Shown here piece after piece: positions 40,722 through 51,420 of a DNA stretch of 64,000 nt. Numbering within the stretch: the first letter of the stretch is position 1; each line of letters begins with the position of its first letter. The stretch comes from Isochrysis galbana (taxonomy: Eukaryota; Haptophyta; Isochrysidales; Isochrysidaceae). The notes under the pieces were generated by a model, which was not told the origin of the DNA, did not search any database, and worked only from the letters and a program-made list of their open reading frames with translations. Location: assembly GCA_018136815.1 (NCBI GenBank), contig CM030935.1:1484204-1548203 (forward strand). Reading direction: 5' to 3'. The position numbers and the translations under genes were made by a program.

Positions 40722-41560
40722 GTGCGTGAGTGACGCGCTTTGCGTGCCTCGACCTTGCGCGGTGAAGGAGGGCGAAGGGGTTCCGGGAGCAGCAGGCAAT
40801 GAGCGAGGGGTCCCTCCTTCGCTTGGCAGGCTCGGTGCCGATGACAGAGAGAGCCGGCGAGGCGGAGAAAGAGATGAACGATGAGAGTGAAAGCAGAAGA
40901 GGCGGGGGGGAGACGCGGCCACGCAGATGAGGGGGAGAGGAGGCGGGCGGGCAGCGGGGGGGTTCCGGCAGCAGCAGGGGGAGCTGCTTGCTGCCTCTCG
41001 GAGGGATTCTCTCTACTTTTCTTGTTTCTCTCTCTCCACTCTCTGATTTTCTTTCTCCCTCGCTCACTCCCTCAACTCTCTCCCTCCCTCTCCCCCCCCC
41101 CCGTCTTCTCTTCCTTCCCCCCTCCCCTCTCTCCTCGGTCCCTCTCTCCTCGCAGTCGGCGGGACCTAAGCTCCTGATACAAATTCGGAATCAATATGCA
41201 AAAATTTTTCACGAACTCGAGTGTCTTCACTCTCACTTCGACAGGAGCGAAAACCACTGAGGGCAAGAGAATAGGAAGAGAAGAGACAAGAGATGAGACG
41301 AGCCGAGGGAGCGAGGAAAATCAAGGGGGGAGAGAAGAGCCCATGAGACACCAAAAATAGAAAATATTCACGGACAGAGCGTGGAAGAGCAACATGGCCC
41401 AAAATAAATACTCGTACCTACTTTACTCTTCCTGTTCCTGTTGACTTACTGAGATACTTTAACTATTTATATGTCTTTACATCCCCCATTGAGCCGAGTT
41501 TAGCGCCAAACTATCGGCTGACGAGGAGAAGCGGAGCGGGGACCAGCGCGCGGAGAGGGC
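40722..41560. promoter_or_regulatory. Shared upstream region of two divergent genes
   Basis: The TPR-like gene (minus) and the isochorismatase gene (plus) diverge from here, 839 bp apart. Purine-rich then pyrimidine-rich tracts (40860-41150) place a pyrimidine-rich leader 5' of each gene on its own strand. No specific promoter element is identified. Confidence 0.4.
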
Positions 41561-42262
41561 ATGGCGAGCCAGCGCCACGTGGAAGCCAAGCCATACCCGT
41601 GGCCCTACAATGGTGACCTGAGACCGGAGAACACGGCACTCATCATCATCGACATGCAGGTCGATTTCTGTGCAGAGGGCGGCTACGTCGACAAGATGGG
41701 GTACGACCTGAGCCTCACTCGCGCACCCATCCAGCCAATCAAGAAGACGCTCGCCGCCATGCGCAAAGCGGGCTACCACATTATCCACACCCGCGAGGGC
41801 CACCGGCCCGACCTATCGGATCTTCCGCCCAACAAGCTCTGGCGGTCCAAGGCAGCCGGCACTGGAGGGGTCGGTATTGGCGATGTAGGGCCATGTGGGC
41901 GTATCCTCGTTCGTGGAGAGCCAGGATGGGAGATCATCCCAGAGCTTGCGCCATCGCCGGGTGAGATCGTCATCGATAAGCCCGGGAAAGGATCATTCTA
42001 CGGGACTGACCTCGACTTGATTCTGCGCACTCGCCGAATCTCTAACTTGATTTTGGCGGGTGTCACCACAGATGTTTGTGTCCACACAACTATGCGCGAC
42101 GCTAATGATCGTGGCTATGAATGCCTCTTGCTCTCCGATTGCACCGCCGCTACAGACCCTGACAATCATCTGGCGGCGCTTAAAATGATAACGATGCAAG
42201 GTGGTGTATTCGGTGCACATGCTGACAGCGCAGCACTGCTAGCAGGAATTTCTCTCCCATAG
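41561..42262 (+). CDS. Isochorismatase-family cysteine hydrolase (ureidoacrylate/biuret amidohydrolase-like)
   Basis: Single exon, 233 residues, starting [16 protein letters not shown]. The family triad is visible: D31 in [10 protein letters not shown], the Lys of [10 protein letters not shown] (K140), and the nucleophile C173 in [15 protein letters not shown], with the preceding cis-peptide pair VT. The arrangement PYPWPYNG...N-terminal and [15 protein letters not shown] is closest to RutB-like and related amidohydrolases that release ammonia or carbamate from ureido compounds, so a role in pyrimidine or purine-nitrogen salvage is plausible; the exact substrate is inference. No targeting peptide is obvious. 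The gene is intact. Confidence 0.9.
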   Translation: MASQRHVEAKPYPWPYNGDLRPENTALIIIDMQVDFCAEGGYVDKMGYDLSLTRAPIQPIKKTLAAMRKAGYHIIHTREGHRPDLSDLPPNKLWRSKAAGTGGVGIGDVGPCGRILVRGEPGWEIIPELAPSPGEIVIDKPGKGSFYGTDLDLILRTRRISNLILAGVTTDVCVHTTMRDANDRGYECLLLSDCTAATDPDNHLAALKMITMQGGVFGAHADSAALLAGISLP

Positions 42263-42699
42263 ACTATCTTATCAAAACCCAAGCCTAATGTCTCGCTCCT
42301 CACCAAACTAGGTAGAGTACTGGCGACTGTGTGCCTCGTGCCTTTTTTGTTGGTTCGACGCAGTTATTGACCACCAGGATGATGAAGGTGTCGGTTTCCA
42401 TGATGCTGGTAGCGTTACGCGCGCCTGCATCTCCGCCCGTCGTTGTCTCATTGTCCTTTGGCTTTTGGCTTTTGCCACGTCGGTGATTGGTGATTAACTC
42501 GGGCGCTTGGACAGGGTCTATGATCTAACGTTAGATCAGGATTTGGGGGGTCTAACACCACTCGGACGGAGGTGTTCGACAAGCTCCAAAGGAGGTGTTA
42601 GACTCTAACAGATAGGTGTTAGATATATAATAGTTCTATTTTTAGCTCACCGCCTACCGCTCGGCCCCGCACGCTGCACCCCCCCCCCCCGCTCCTCCT
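42263..42699. other. 3' flank and spacer
   Basis: Contains the palindrome ATCTAACGTTAGAT and three GGTGTTAGA words between 42528 and 42625, possibly a small inverted-repeat element. No gene. Confidence 0.35.
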
Positions 42700-43171
42700 C
42701 CCTCACGCCGAGCACCACCCACTCGTGGATCTACTGCGGTGGAGAAGACGGCAGCGACGAAGCCCTGCGGCGAGGAGAGCAGTTGGCGCGGCCCGGCGAC
42801 ATCGTCGTTCATGCTGATGTCGTTGGGGCGTTGGGGAAGGCGTTCTCGAGTGCGAGTGCATCGCTGGGGGCGACGTTATCATGCTTCTCGGCACCGGCGA
42901 GACGCAGCGCCTTCACACCTCCAGCGAGGGCACGTCTACACCCAGAAGAACAGGGGAGCGCCGACGCCGCTGGCCGCTGGCTTTAAGGAAGAAGGAAGCC
43001 CTCTCGCGACTCGCGCCAAAGCTCGGCCGGCAACATTCCAAGGCCCGCTGGGCAAGGGACGCTGACCGCATTGTTCGGCGCAACAATGCCACCACCGTCA
43101 GCTTCGACTTCGACTACGATGGTAGATGTGGCACAGCCGGCGGCCGTGGCCGTGGCCGCGGGGCGCGCTAG
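42700..43171 (+). pseudogene. Possible coding relic; one segment recalls the NFACT-R domain
   Basis: One plus frame reads WIYCGGEDGSDEALRRGEQL followed by ARPGDIVVHADVVGALGKAF. G-D-I-x-V-H-A-D-x-x-G-A is similar to the NFACT-R core of Rqc2/NEMF proteins (ribosome quality control). A second frame ends in SFDFDYDGRCGTAGGRGRGRG and a stop at 43171. The frames do not join without a shift, and no start or splice sites were confirmed, so this is a weak call. Confidence 0.22.
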
Positions 43172-45297
43172 TGTCGCATTCGCGAATCGACACTCGTTAG
43201 GCTTCGCTCTTCTCTTCGTCGTTCGGTATTTATCGTTATAATTCTCTCGTTCTCGTTCTCGGTCAAAAGCTTCGCTTGGATGCATGGGATCGTGGGTTGT
43301 GGAGCGCCCTCTCTCTTTCTCTCGAAAGAGAAGGGAAGTTTCCCTACCTTTCTTCCTCCCAGGCGCCTCGCAAATAGGTTTAATTTGCTATCTCCCCTGC
43401 GTTTCTTTATCTGCTTCAGGGGGCAATTAGGTTTAATTTGCGACCTCTTCGTATCTCTCCCTGAGGCACATCGCACTCCTTTCGTCTTATTCGGTAGGTC
43501 TCTTGGAATCCTGCGCGGCAGGATTGCCCCTCGTTTCCGTTATGGTGCGATTCCCGTTCCAGACAAGATCGCCGACAGATCGCCCTTTGATCGTCGTCCG
43601 TTGTTGTCTGATCGGAGTGTTTGGGTTTGATTTTAGTCGAGTTATGTGAGAAAGTCGTGGGGCGAGAGTCGGAGTGTTTTCCTGGGTGTCGTTGTCCGTC
43701 GTCCTGTCGTCAGTCGTCATCCGTCGTCGCTCTCGCTCTCGTCGCTCTCGCTCTCGTAACACTCATACCCAACAACCTCGCCTCTCTTCACCGGCCCCTG
43801 CCATCACAGCCCTCCTCTCACTCGCCCTCGCCTCTCGCCGCTCGTTCGATGTCGCTTTCGCCGCCGTCCTCGCCCTCGCTCAAGCCCGCCTGCCCGCCTT
43901 CCTCTGCTGACGGGCTGAAGCCCGTCAGCACCTCCGAAGTCGTCTCCCTCGCCGCGCCTGCCGCCGGCTTGGCCCCTTCCTCATTGCCCTCAGGCCCTAA
44001 GGGCCTTCCCAATTCGTCAGGTGTAGAATCTCTCCCGGTGCGTCCCGCGCTGGACGTCTCAATGGGGGTCAACCCCACCTCTGCAGAGTCGGGCACCATG
44101 CCTGCCCTGCCCCCTTTCTCCTCTCCGGACGGACATCCACCGCCACCCTCGCAGTGGGAGGTGATGCCCTCCCTTTCTTCGCCCCCTGATCTCTCTGCGG
44201 TTCCCCCACCATCATCTCCGCCATCGCCGCCGGAGCCCATGGAGGGCAGGTCCAAGCCCGAGTCTTTCCAGGGTGAAGATCATCCTCTGGAAGGATTCCT
44301 CCCCTCTTCTAGCGCATGCCTCGAGGCTCCACCACCCTTACCATCGGACTCGGAGGCCGCCTACGAGCCCTATCACGCCTCCCTCGAACGCCTCTCGGTC
44401 GCCTCGGTCGCCCCAAGTCAGCCGTCTCGTCGTGAAGAGGCCCCGGGCCTGCTGCCCGACTCCCTTCTTCATCTCTCTTCTTCTTCACCGTCTGCTACGG
44501 CCCTGCCGCCAACTTCGTCGGCTTCACCGGGGCTCAATGCCGTCGAGCTGCGCTATATTGAACTCATGCAGGCCATGGCCGCACAGTTCTCTCAGCAGCT
44601 TGCCGCGGTCACCAGCGCGATTGAACGAGGCCGACTCCCTACTGCTCCAGTCCAGGCAGCCAGCCCGCCTCCACCTCCGTCCGAAGATGGCGGCGAAAAT
44701 GTTTTGCCTCCGCCACCGCCGCTGCCTCGTTCCTCATCGAAACCTAAAAAGCCTCATAAGGACAAGAAGAAGGACCGCCGCCGCCGCCGCTACAGTCCCT
44801 CTACTTCTTCGTCCTCCTCGTCATCGTCCCCGGTTTCTAGCCCGCGTTCATCCAACTCTTCGCCGATCAGCGACTCGGAGTCCGATGGGTCATCCGAGTC
44901 TACGGACTCTCGCCGCAAGCCTCGCCGTGCCAAGGGTGGCCACTATACCACCGCAGGCAAAAGCTACAATACTCGAGAGGGACGGCCCTGGTCAACCGCC
45001 TGAGTCTCCGGCTCAGGTACTTCCCATCCACTTCGACGAAATCTGTACCACGCTCGGTGACATTAGGCGTGACGTCGAGACCGTGCAGACCGACGGCATC
45101 TCGTGTCCTCGCGTCTTGGTTATCGGCGAGACGAGTGGAGTGGTCTCGTCGATGTTTCTTCTCGCTGGCGCTGATGTAGCGACGTGCGACCTGTTTCCGT
45201 CCGAAGTCGATTACGTCCCCCACTTCGACGGGGACGCGGATCTCGTCCAAGACCTCGGATGGGACCTGATTATCGCGCACCCGCCGTGCACCTATCT
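43172..45297 (+). mobile_element. Gypsy fragment B: leader, gag and start of methyltransferase
   Basis: Leader and gag of a second gypsy element related to the one at 1-7.9 kb, cut at 45297 by a SINE-like insertion within the methyltransferase domain. The left edge probably lies near TGTCGCATTCGCGAATCGAC (43172), but no LTR boundary is proved. The leader and gag start recur inverted at 50884-51420. Confidence 0.8.
43849..45297 (+). pseudogene. Gag plus truncated phage-type methyltransferase domain
   Basis: Gag frame 43849-45003 starts MSLSPPSSPSLKPACPP; it is Pro/Ser-rich, has a short helical part (VELRYIELMQAMAAQFSQQL) and a basic Ser-rich tail (KDKKKDRRRRRYSPS). The methyltransferase lies in the +1 frame from about 45004: LPIHFDEICTTLGDIRRDV, CPRVLVIGETSGVVSSMFLL, TCDLFPSEVDYVPHFDGDA and IIAHPPCTY, ending at the insertion. 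In the copy at 57-7541 the homologous parts lie in one frame, so this is either a frameshift mutation or a different expression scheme. The downstream half of the domain (ENP, QPWQ) and Pol are absent. Confidence 0.85.
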
Positions 45298-45960
45298 ACC
45301 CACTCTCCTGGCATGCCTGATGGCTGATGGCTTGCCAGGAGCACACTGCCCTGCTGACCCATCCCTCTCCCCACAGGCATGCCTGGATCGCACGCCCTGG
45401 CCTGTCGTGGCCAGCCAATCCCTCTGACCAACCCCTCTTCCCCCTGGGCCCCCCTGATCAGGACCTCCGAGCCAGCTCAAGTCAACTGGCAGGGGCTCGA
45501 GAGCCAGCGATGGAGAGGCAGGAGGGGCCAGGGCCATGCCCCAGCCTCACCTGCCCCCCGAGCTGCGCTCCCAGGCCCCTGCTGGCCTCCTGGGGACCTG
45601 AAGAGGGGCCGCAGGCGCGCGCCATGGCCAGAGCCGCAGGGAAGAGAGGAGGAAAAGGGAAGAGGGAGGGGAGGGGGGAGTTGCAGCTCTCCCCTCCGGC
45701 GTTTACGTGTCTTCTCGCCCCGTTTGGGTAAGAGAAGACGGGGGCGCCAGAGCCAGGAGGGAAGGGCCGCGGCTCGCCGCGGCCACTCGCTCAGGCGAGG
45801 AGAGATTAGCGTTTCTGGACTCTTATTCACGAGTGCCCCCCCCCCCCCCCCCCCTGCGTTGTTTTTACCCGAAAGGGGTTTTCCCCCAGCGTGGACTCGA
45901 GGAGAGGACGTGCTGGGGTGCGTGGGGTCGGTGCGTGCACTGGGGGGAGGACGAATATCG
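45298..45960 (-). mobile_element. SINE-like element, family D/S hybrid, in the methyltransferase
   Basis: Begins abruptly after CACCTATCTAC with CCCACTCTCCTGGCATGCC and carries the S 5' module, the GC-rich middle and, at 45500-45730, the family-D segment in inverted orientation to 16466-16731. No palindrome end or target duplication was found, and the right boundary is approximate. Confidence 0.55.
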
Positions 45961-46515
45961 AGGGGAGGGGGCGGTGCCCCCTCCCCCCGGTAGCACTCGG
46001 ACACCTGGCTCGTCAGGCATGGCGGGATTCCGGGACGGAAAAGTTGTGTCCAATTTGCTAGTGGGGTTGGCTAGGATATAACATTAATTATTTTATTTTT
46101 ATTTTTGACGACGATGATGAGGATCTCAATAGGGGTAGGCCAGGATATCCACGAATCCTCGCCCAAATATCCCTCAAAAATATCTAAGAAATGTCCAAGC
46201 GCCAGCCCAAACATCCCCAAAAATATCTCGATACTATTTTATTATAAGTGGTCCTCGCACCTCGCACTTGCAACGATTCGTCGCCTGCCACACTCCCGTG
46301 GGCCGCGGGCCCCTCCCTACTTACTTTGCCTCTTTGTTTGTCTGCCTCCATCTTCCCTCATTCCTACTTTCCATAGTGCTTAGTTAGTTAGTGCCCTTTG
46401 ATTTCATTCACCCCAACACATGAGCTCACATCTCACATCTCACAGTGACAATGCACATCGACTGCCCTACACACACACACGTCCGCTTGTTGCTTGTTGC
46501 GATTGAATCGCAACA
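45961..46515. other. AT-richer spacer
   Basis: Contains several AAATATC words (46150-46230) but no gene or defined element. Confidence 0.35.
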
Positions 46516-46680
46516 TCATAGATGCCTCCACTTGGGGTCAGCCAAAGACGTCGCACGATGAGCACCAAACATGCACTGCAACAACGAAAACACACGTTCA
46601 CAAGAGGCAGAATTAGGACTGAGACAAAATGCAATCCTAGCCGCAAGGGACCAGGTCGGGTGTCGGGTGATCGCTCCAAA
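46516..46680 (-). pseudogene. hAT transposase dimerization-domain relic
   Basis: Minus-strand frame reads HPTWSLAARIAFCLSPNSAS followed by CERVFSLLQCMFGAHRATSL, clearly homologous to the hAT remnant at 22180-22330. Only about 50 residues remain. No TIR was located around it. Confidence 0.75.
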
Positions 46681-46749
46681 TCGGTGCAAGCTGGCGCGCT
46701 GTTGCCCCAACACTGACTCTAAGAGTAGGTTGGAGGTTGGGGTCACAGT

Positions 46750-47120
46750 GGTCTACGCCCTCCTCGTCCGCAGGGGCCTATATTCCCAGTTGCATAATTT
46801 TCTTCTTGTTTGGGTCACGAGTCACGAGGATGATTGCTGAGCTTGCTCAGCTCACGCGAGAAGGCACAGAGTATGAGGGTGAACAAAAAGGAACGAGGAG
46901 GGGAGCGGAAAGGGGAGTGAGGATGAGGCAAGGGCGTTGTCGATGGGGAACCCGGCGGAAAGGGTAGGGGTTAGCAACAGTAGTAGGCATCTTCAAGACT
47001 TTTTTTAGATAGGCCCCTCGAAGGAAATTAGAGATTAGAGCGTGAGAGGGAGGAAACGAGGCGCCTCCCCAGTGAACTAAGTATGAACTCAAACTCAAAC
47101 TCAACTACGTGAGCTATCAC
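46750..47120. other. Spacer with a T-tail scrap and a family palindrome end
   Basis: ATCTTCAAGAC plus a T-run at about 46990-47007 resembles the LINE 3' end in plus orientation. 47076-47117 contains GAACTAAGTATGAACTC and, 30 bp on, CGAACTTAGTTG: the S-family end palindrome with an expanded loop. Confidence 0.45.
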
Positions 47121-47246
47121 GAACTTAGTTGTGAGGCTGTGGGTTGAAAAATTATCTACAACATGCACACCACGATACAGCCTATCACGAGCAAACACAA
47201 ATTCGCATGGTTTCACACTTTTGAGCCACATGCACCCATCCCACAT

Positions 47247-49220
47247 TCAAATGGGTGCCACCGACGCCTTTTTGGACTTTTGCAAGGCGGATTGCGAGTA
47301 TGGGCTCATGTAAGGCTGTTTGGACTTCGCCAGCGGCTTCGAGATGCTCACCCCGTCGAGTTCAAACAGCGGCCCTCCGGCTTGTAGTGAATGTGCGGGA
47401 TGGTCATGATGTGCAACTGACGAGTTTTGACCCGAGCTAGAGAAGCTTAGATCAATTGAATCCTGGCCCAACCTCTCTACGGATCTCGCTAGCGCACTTG
47501 AACCGAATCCCAGCGTGGAACGAGCAGCACCTGGCTTCTTAGTTCCACCGCCCGTCCTCTTCTGCGTTTTGACGCCATGGTTCTTGGTAGGAGATAACAT
47601 GAGGGACTTCGAGTCGATCTTCAGTCCCGCAAAGGAGCCCACAACATTGGAGCTACAGCCCGCCCCGTGTGTGCTTGCACCGCAAATCGGTGGGAGAGAA
47701 CTTCCTTCTTGCGCCGAGGCATCGTTGCCCGTGTTTGGGTGAATGCTCGGCAGCATTGACGTTGCATGGTTAGAGTCATGACCTGATTTGTTGCTAGAAT
47801 TCATGCTGTTGTGAAGCCCAACGTTGGTCTCAGTATCGCTACCAAAGCCGCCATGTTGGTCCACACGCCGGACAGGCGAAATTTGATGTAATGCACCACC
47901 ATGTACGCCAACTGCACCCCCTCGCAAGATGGTTGGCAGCGAGCTATCAGAACCCGTCGCGTGCCCTGAATGCCCAGCGTTCGTGTGACCCTCAGCTACG
48001 CGCCTGGATTTGTGGGTTGCAGACATGGACTCCAATACTTTGTCACCTCTGTGACCTGTACCTGCTGGCTGATTTTGTTTCTCTACCGCGCGGAGTTCGC
48101 GGAAGTACGGGTGTTTAACGGCCTGCCGAGCCGAGATTCGATCATCAGGATCGTACGCCAGCAGCTTGGTGATGATATCCACACATTCAGCTGAGCAGTG
48201 TGGCAACAACTTGGCCATTGGAGTACCCTCCTTCGACGGGAAGTTGAAATCGATGTGAGAGTTTGAATGCTTTTTGAGCTTGTCGAGCGTGGCTGGAGGT
48301 GGAGTGCCGAGAATATTATGGATCTTCGCGACTTGATCAAGCTCGTTGGTCCCGGGAAATAATGGGTAGAGCGACATGACCTCAAAAAAAACACAACCGA
48401 CCCCCCACAAGTCCATCTTGTAGTTGTAGAAGCCATCGGTGAGCAAGCACTCCGGTGCTCGATACCATCGAGTTGATATGTATTCTGTATAGGGCTGCTT
48501 TGAATAGATTCCGCGACAAGAACCAAAGTCCGCCAATTTCAACTCATCATCCGTAATGAGGATGTTCTCCGGCTGCAAGCAGAGAGATGGGGTATGCTTA
48601 GCATGGCTCTTGGGTGCATGTGCACATGATGATTTGCAACTGTCTGCATATTCGGCTTCGTGTTCCTCGCACGGCAGCTGCAAGCTCACACGTATCGGAG
48701 CGCGCGCAATCATCAGCGCGCGAGTCTCGGCGTCTCGCACCTTGATGTCTCGGTGGAAGATGCCATTGCGGTGCATGTGGTCCATGGATTTCAACAGCTG
48801 ATACATGTAAGCCTTGACCTTGGGCTCAGGCAAGTATTGGCGACGCCCTCGGATCAGCTCATAGATGTTCATATCCATAAGCTCAAATACTAGTGCCAGT
48901 CTACCGGTCGGTTGGTCGTACAGGACCTCAGCCAGTTTGATTACACCTGGATGTGGTGAGAGCCGCCGCAGAGCCTGAATCTCTCGCAGGTTATTGACCT
49001 GGGGGGGGGGGAGGCCCCGCATGAGCTGGTGCCCGTTTCTCGCCGGCTAAGCGCAGGGCCGCATAGCCTGTGGGCCCATCACTGCCGACCTGATCGAGCG
49101 AGTCGAAGTGGTTCTTCATGCACTTGATGGCCATGTACTTGCCATTCTTGATGCACTGCGCCTTCAGCACCTCTGAGAAGGTGCCCTCCCCCTTCTTGCC
49201 TATCAAGCGATACTCTGAGG
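47247..49220 (-). CDS. MOK-type (MAPK/MAK/MRK overlapping) protein kinase
   Basis: Exons (minus): first seen exon about 49220-49090 (EYRLIGKKGEGTFSEVLKA, MAIKCMKNHFDSLDQ), 48998-48741, and 48572-47247. Joins are in frame (DQ-VNNLREI; DIK-PENILI). Kinase features: Gly-rich loop GKKGEGTFSEV, catalytic Lys in MAIK, HRDIK-PEN, ADFGSCRGIYSKQPYTEYIS with the T-E-Y activation motif, and WYRAPECLLTDGFYNYKMDL. EIQALRRLSPHPGVI and the activation segment match animal MOK very closely. MOK and its relatives MAK and ICK act in cilia, so this gene suggests a flagellated organism. A ~260-residue Ser/His/Gly-rich tail follows. The true start is not resolved: the frame has no ATG before an in-frame stop, so a short 5' exon probably lies upstream of about 49220. 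Donors: GTCGGC (unusual) and GTGCGA. Confidence 0.9.
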
Positions 49221-49556
49221 CGCGGTAGGGCGTGGGACGTCTCGCTTAGCGCCAGCAATCCCGAGAGCCGCCGCGCGCACGCGCGTCTGCTTCGCTTAAG
49301 CCGCTCTCGCTGCGGCATGACGGGGACGGCGTCAGGCTGGGCGTACTGTGCATCGCTGAGGCGCAACGACAGGGGGGGAAGAAGGGTGGGGGTAGGAAAG
49401 GGGAGGGGAAGAGGGAAAAGGGGGCCACTCATAGGAGAGTAGAGTAGAGAGATGGGGGGGAGGGGAGGAGGAGTCGTCGGGGGAGGGGGGGGGGGGGCCA
49501 AGAAGGGCCGCGCGAGGCAGGGGAGTTTTCTTTTTTTTGTTCGGAACGTTACATCG

Positions 49557-49990
49557 TTGAACGCCGCCGTCCGCTGCCTGTCGCCCCTTGTTCACGTTTT
49601 CGTGTGTGCCGCTTTCTATGGGGTCACTGGAGCCTGGCGCCGTGGCCTAGACTATTTATATTGTGCTAGGGCCATTTGCCATTTGCCATGCTCCACCCCT
49701 AGAAACAAGGAGGCGAAAGGGATGGTGGCGGGTAAGCTTGAGCGCTTACGAGTGTGTGTGTATTGGGGCGAGGCTAGCGGCGCGCGGCGTCGAGGAGAAG
49801 AGCGGCAAAGGGGCGTCCCCCCCGCGTGGGGGCTACCTTATTTCCTTTTCTCCGGTCGTCATACGCGCCGCTGCCGCTGCTCCTGACTCTTGACGGATCG
49901 AGCATGACCACTGGCTCGATATGCGATGAGACGGAAGGGAAACGATCGGCGGGAGGCGCGGCGGAGATGGCCGTCTGTGATGGAATGGTG
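49557..49990 (+). repeat. R300 repeat, copy 3, followed by the 13625-type repeat
   Basis: 49557-49885 matches the uninterrupted form of R300, showing what copy 1 looked like before its MITE. 49893-49990 matches 13625-13728. Confidence 0.7.
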
Positions 49991-50087
49991 CAGTCGGCTC
50001 GGCCAATCACCTTACCTGCTGAATTAGATATGCTCCGTTTCGCAACTTCATTCAGATAGTCACTCCTGATGCTGTCGCATTCATCCT

Positions 50088-50839
50088 AAAAAAAAACCTT
50101 TTAATATTCTTACCGCACTCGCGGCGAATGGAACCACTACCTACTACACGTAGTACGTAGCATACTTTCTACACCCCCACTCCCCCGGCCCTTCTCCCCC
50201 CGCCATCAGGCGGCTCCCCCCGTACACTACTAGGGGGATAGGGGTGAAGGGCTTAGATATGGTCCGGCGGCCCGCGCCTCCCCCCGGTGATCTTTCCCCC
50301 CCCTTCCTCCTGTGTCTCCGAGTGGGCGGCCGACTCTGTCCCGACTTATCCTGTAAACAGGAGCGGGACTTACTGATTTTTCGGTGGGCGGAGCGATCGC
50401 TCCGCCCACCCCCTTCTCCGCGCTCTCTCTCCCCTCTCCTGCGGCACGCGCGATGGCGCGCCTGCGGCAGGCCTCCAGCTGCCCTCTGGCGGCCCCTGGA
50501 GGCCAGCTCAGGGGGCAGAGGAGACTGGGGCTGGGCCCTGGCCTCCCCTGCCTCTCCCTCGCTGGCGCTCCTGAGCCTCTGGGGCCCCCACGTTGCACCT
50601 GTCTGCCTGTCGACCAGGGGGGGGAGGGGGGGTTGGAGCAATGGGCTGGCCACGAGGAGCCGGGATGGGCGAATGGGGCGAGCTTGTAGGGAAGGGAGTG
50701 GGTCAGTAGGGCAGTGGCCTCCTGGCAAGCCATCAGGCGTGCCAGGAGGATGGGTGGTTCCTCCCCCATGGCAGGGGAGGAGTGGAGAGAGGGGGGGGCT
50801 CGTGCCCCCCCATGGGTCAACCAAGTGTAAACTTAGTTG
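50088..50839 (-). mobile_element. SINE-like element, family S1, complete copy
   Basis: 752 bp, near-identical to 29936-30690, with the T-tail (A-run at 50088 in the given strand) and the CAACTAAGTTTACACTTGG 5' end at 50839. The target duplication is CTGTCGCATTCATCCT on the left (50072-50087) and the same with an extra GCATTC on the right (50840-50861), i.e. slippage within one copy. Confidence 0.9.
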
Positions 50840-50883
50840 CTGTCGCATTCGCATTCATCCTAGATGATGCGATTTCCAGGCTC

Positions 50884-51420
50884 TTATTTCCATGACGAGT
50901 TGGAGTGGCCCATAGGGCCTGAGGGCAATGAGGAAGGAGGCATGCCGGCGGCAGGCGCGGCGGAGGAGACGGCTTCAGAGGTGCTGACGGGCTGAAGCCC
51001 GTCAGCAGAGGAAGGCGGGCAGGCGGGCTTGAGCGAGGGCGAGGGCGGCGGCGAGAGCGACATCGAGCGAGTAGCGAGAGGCGAGGGTGAGTGTGAGAAG
51101 GGCTGTGGTGGCAGGGGCTGGCGAGGCGAGGCGAGACTGTAGGGTATGAGTGTTACGAGAGCGAGAGCGACGAGAGCGAGAGCGACGACGGATGACGACT
51201 GACGACAGGACGACGGACAGAGACACCCAGGAAAACACCCCGACTCTCGCCCCACGACGTTCTCACATAACTCGACTGAAATCAAACCCAAACACTCCGG
51301 CCAGACGACGACGGACGACGATCAGAAGGCGATCTGTCGGCGATCTTGTCTAGAACGGGAATCGCACCATAACGGAAACGAGGGGCAATCTTGCTCAGGG
51401 CTCCTCTGGAAGGCATGCCA
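50884..51420 (-). pseudogene. Gypsy leader and gag start, truncated
   Basis: Minus-strand copy of the leader and first ~60 codons of gag (ATG at 51063, MSLSPPPSPSLKPACPP, ...SSLPSGPMGHSNSS), very close to 43640-44020. It breaks at 50890, where homology to fragment B ends abruptly. Confidence 0.8.
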
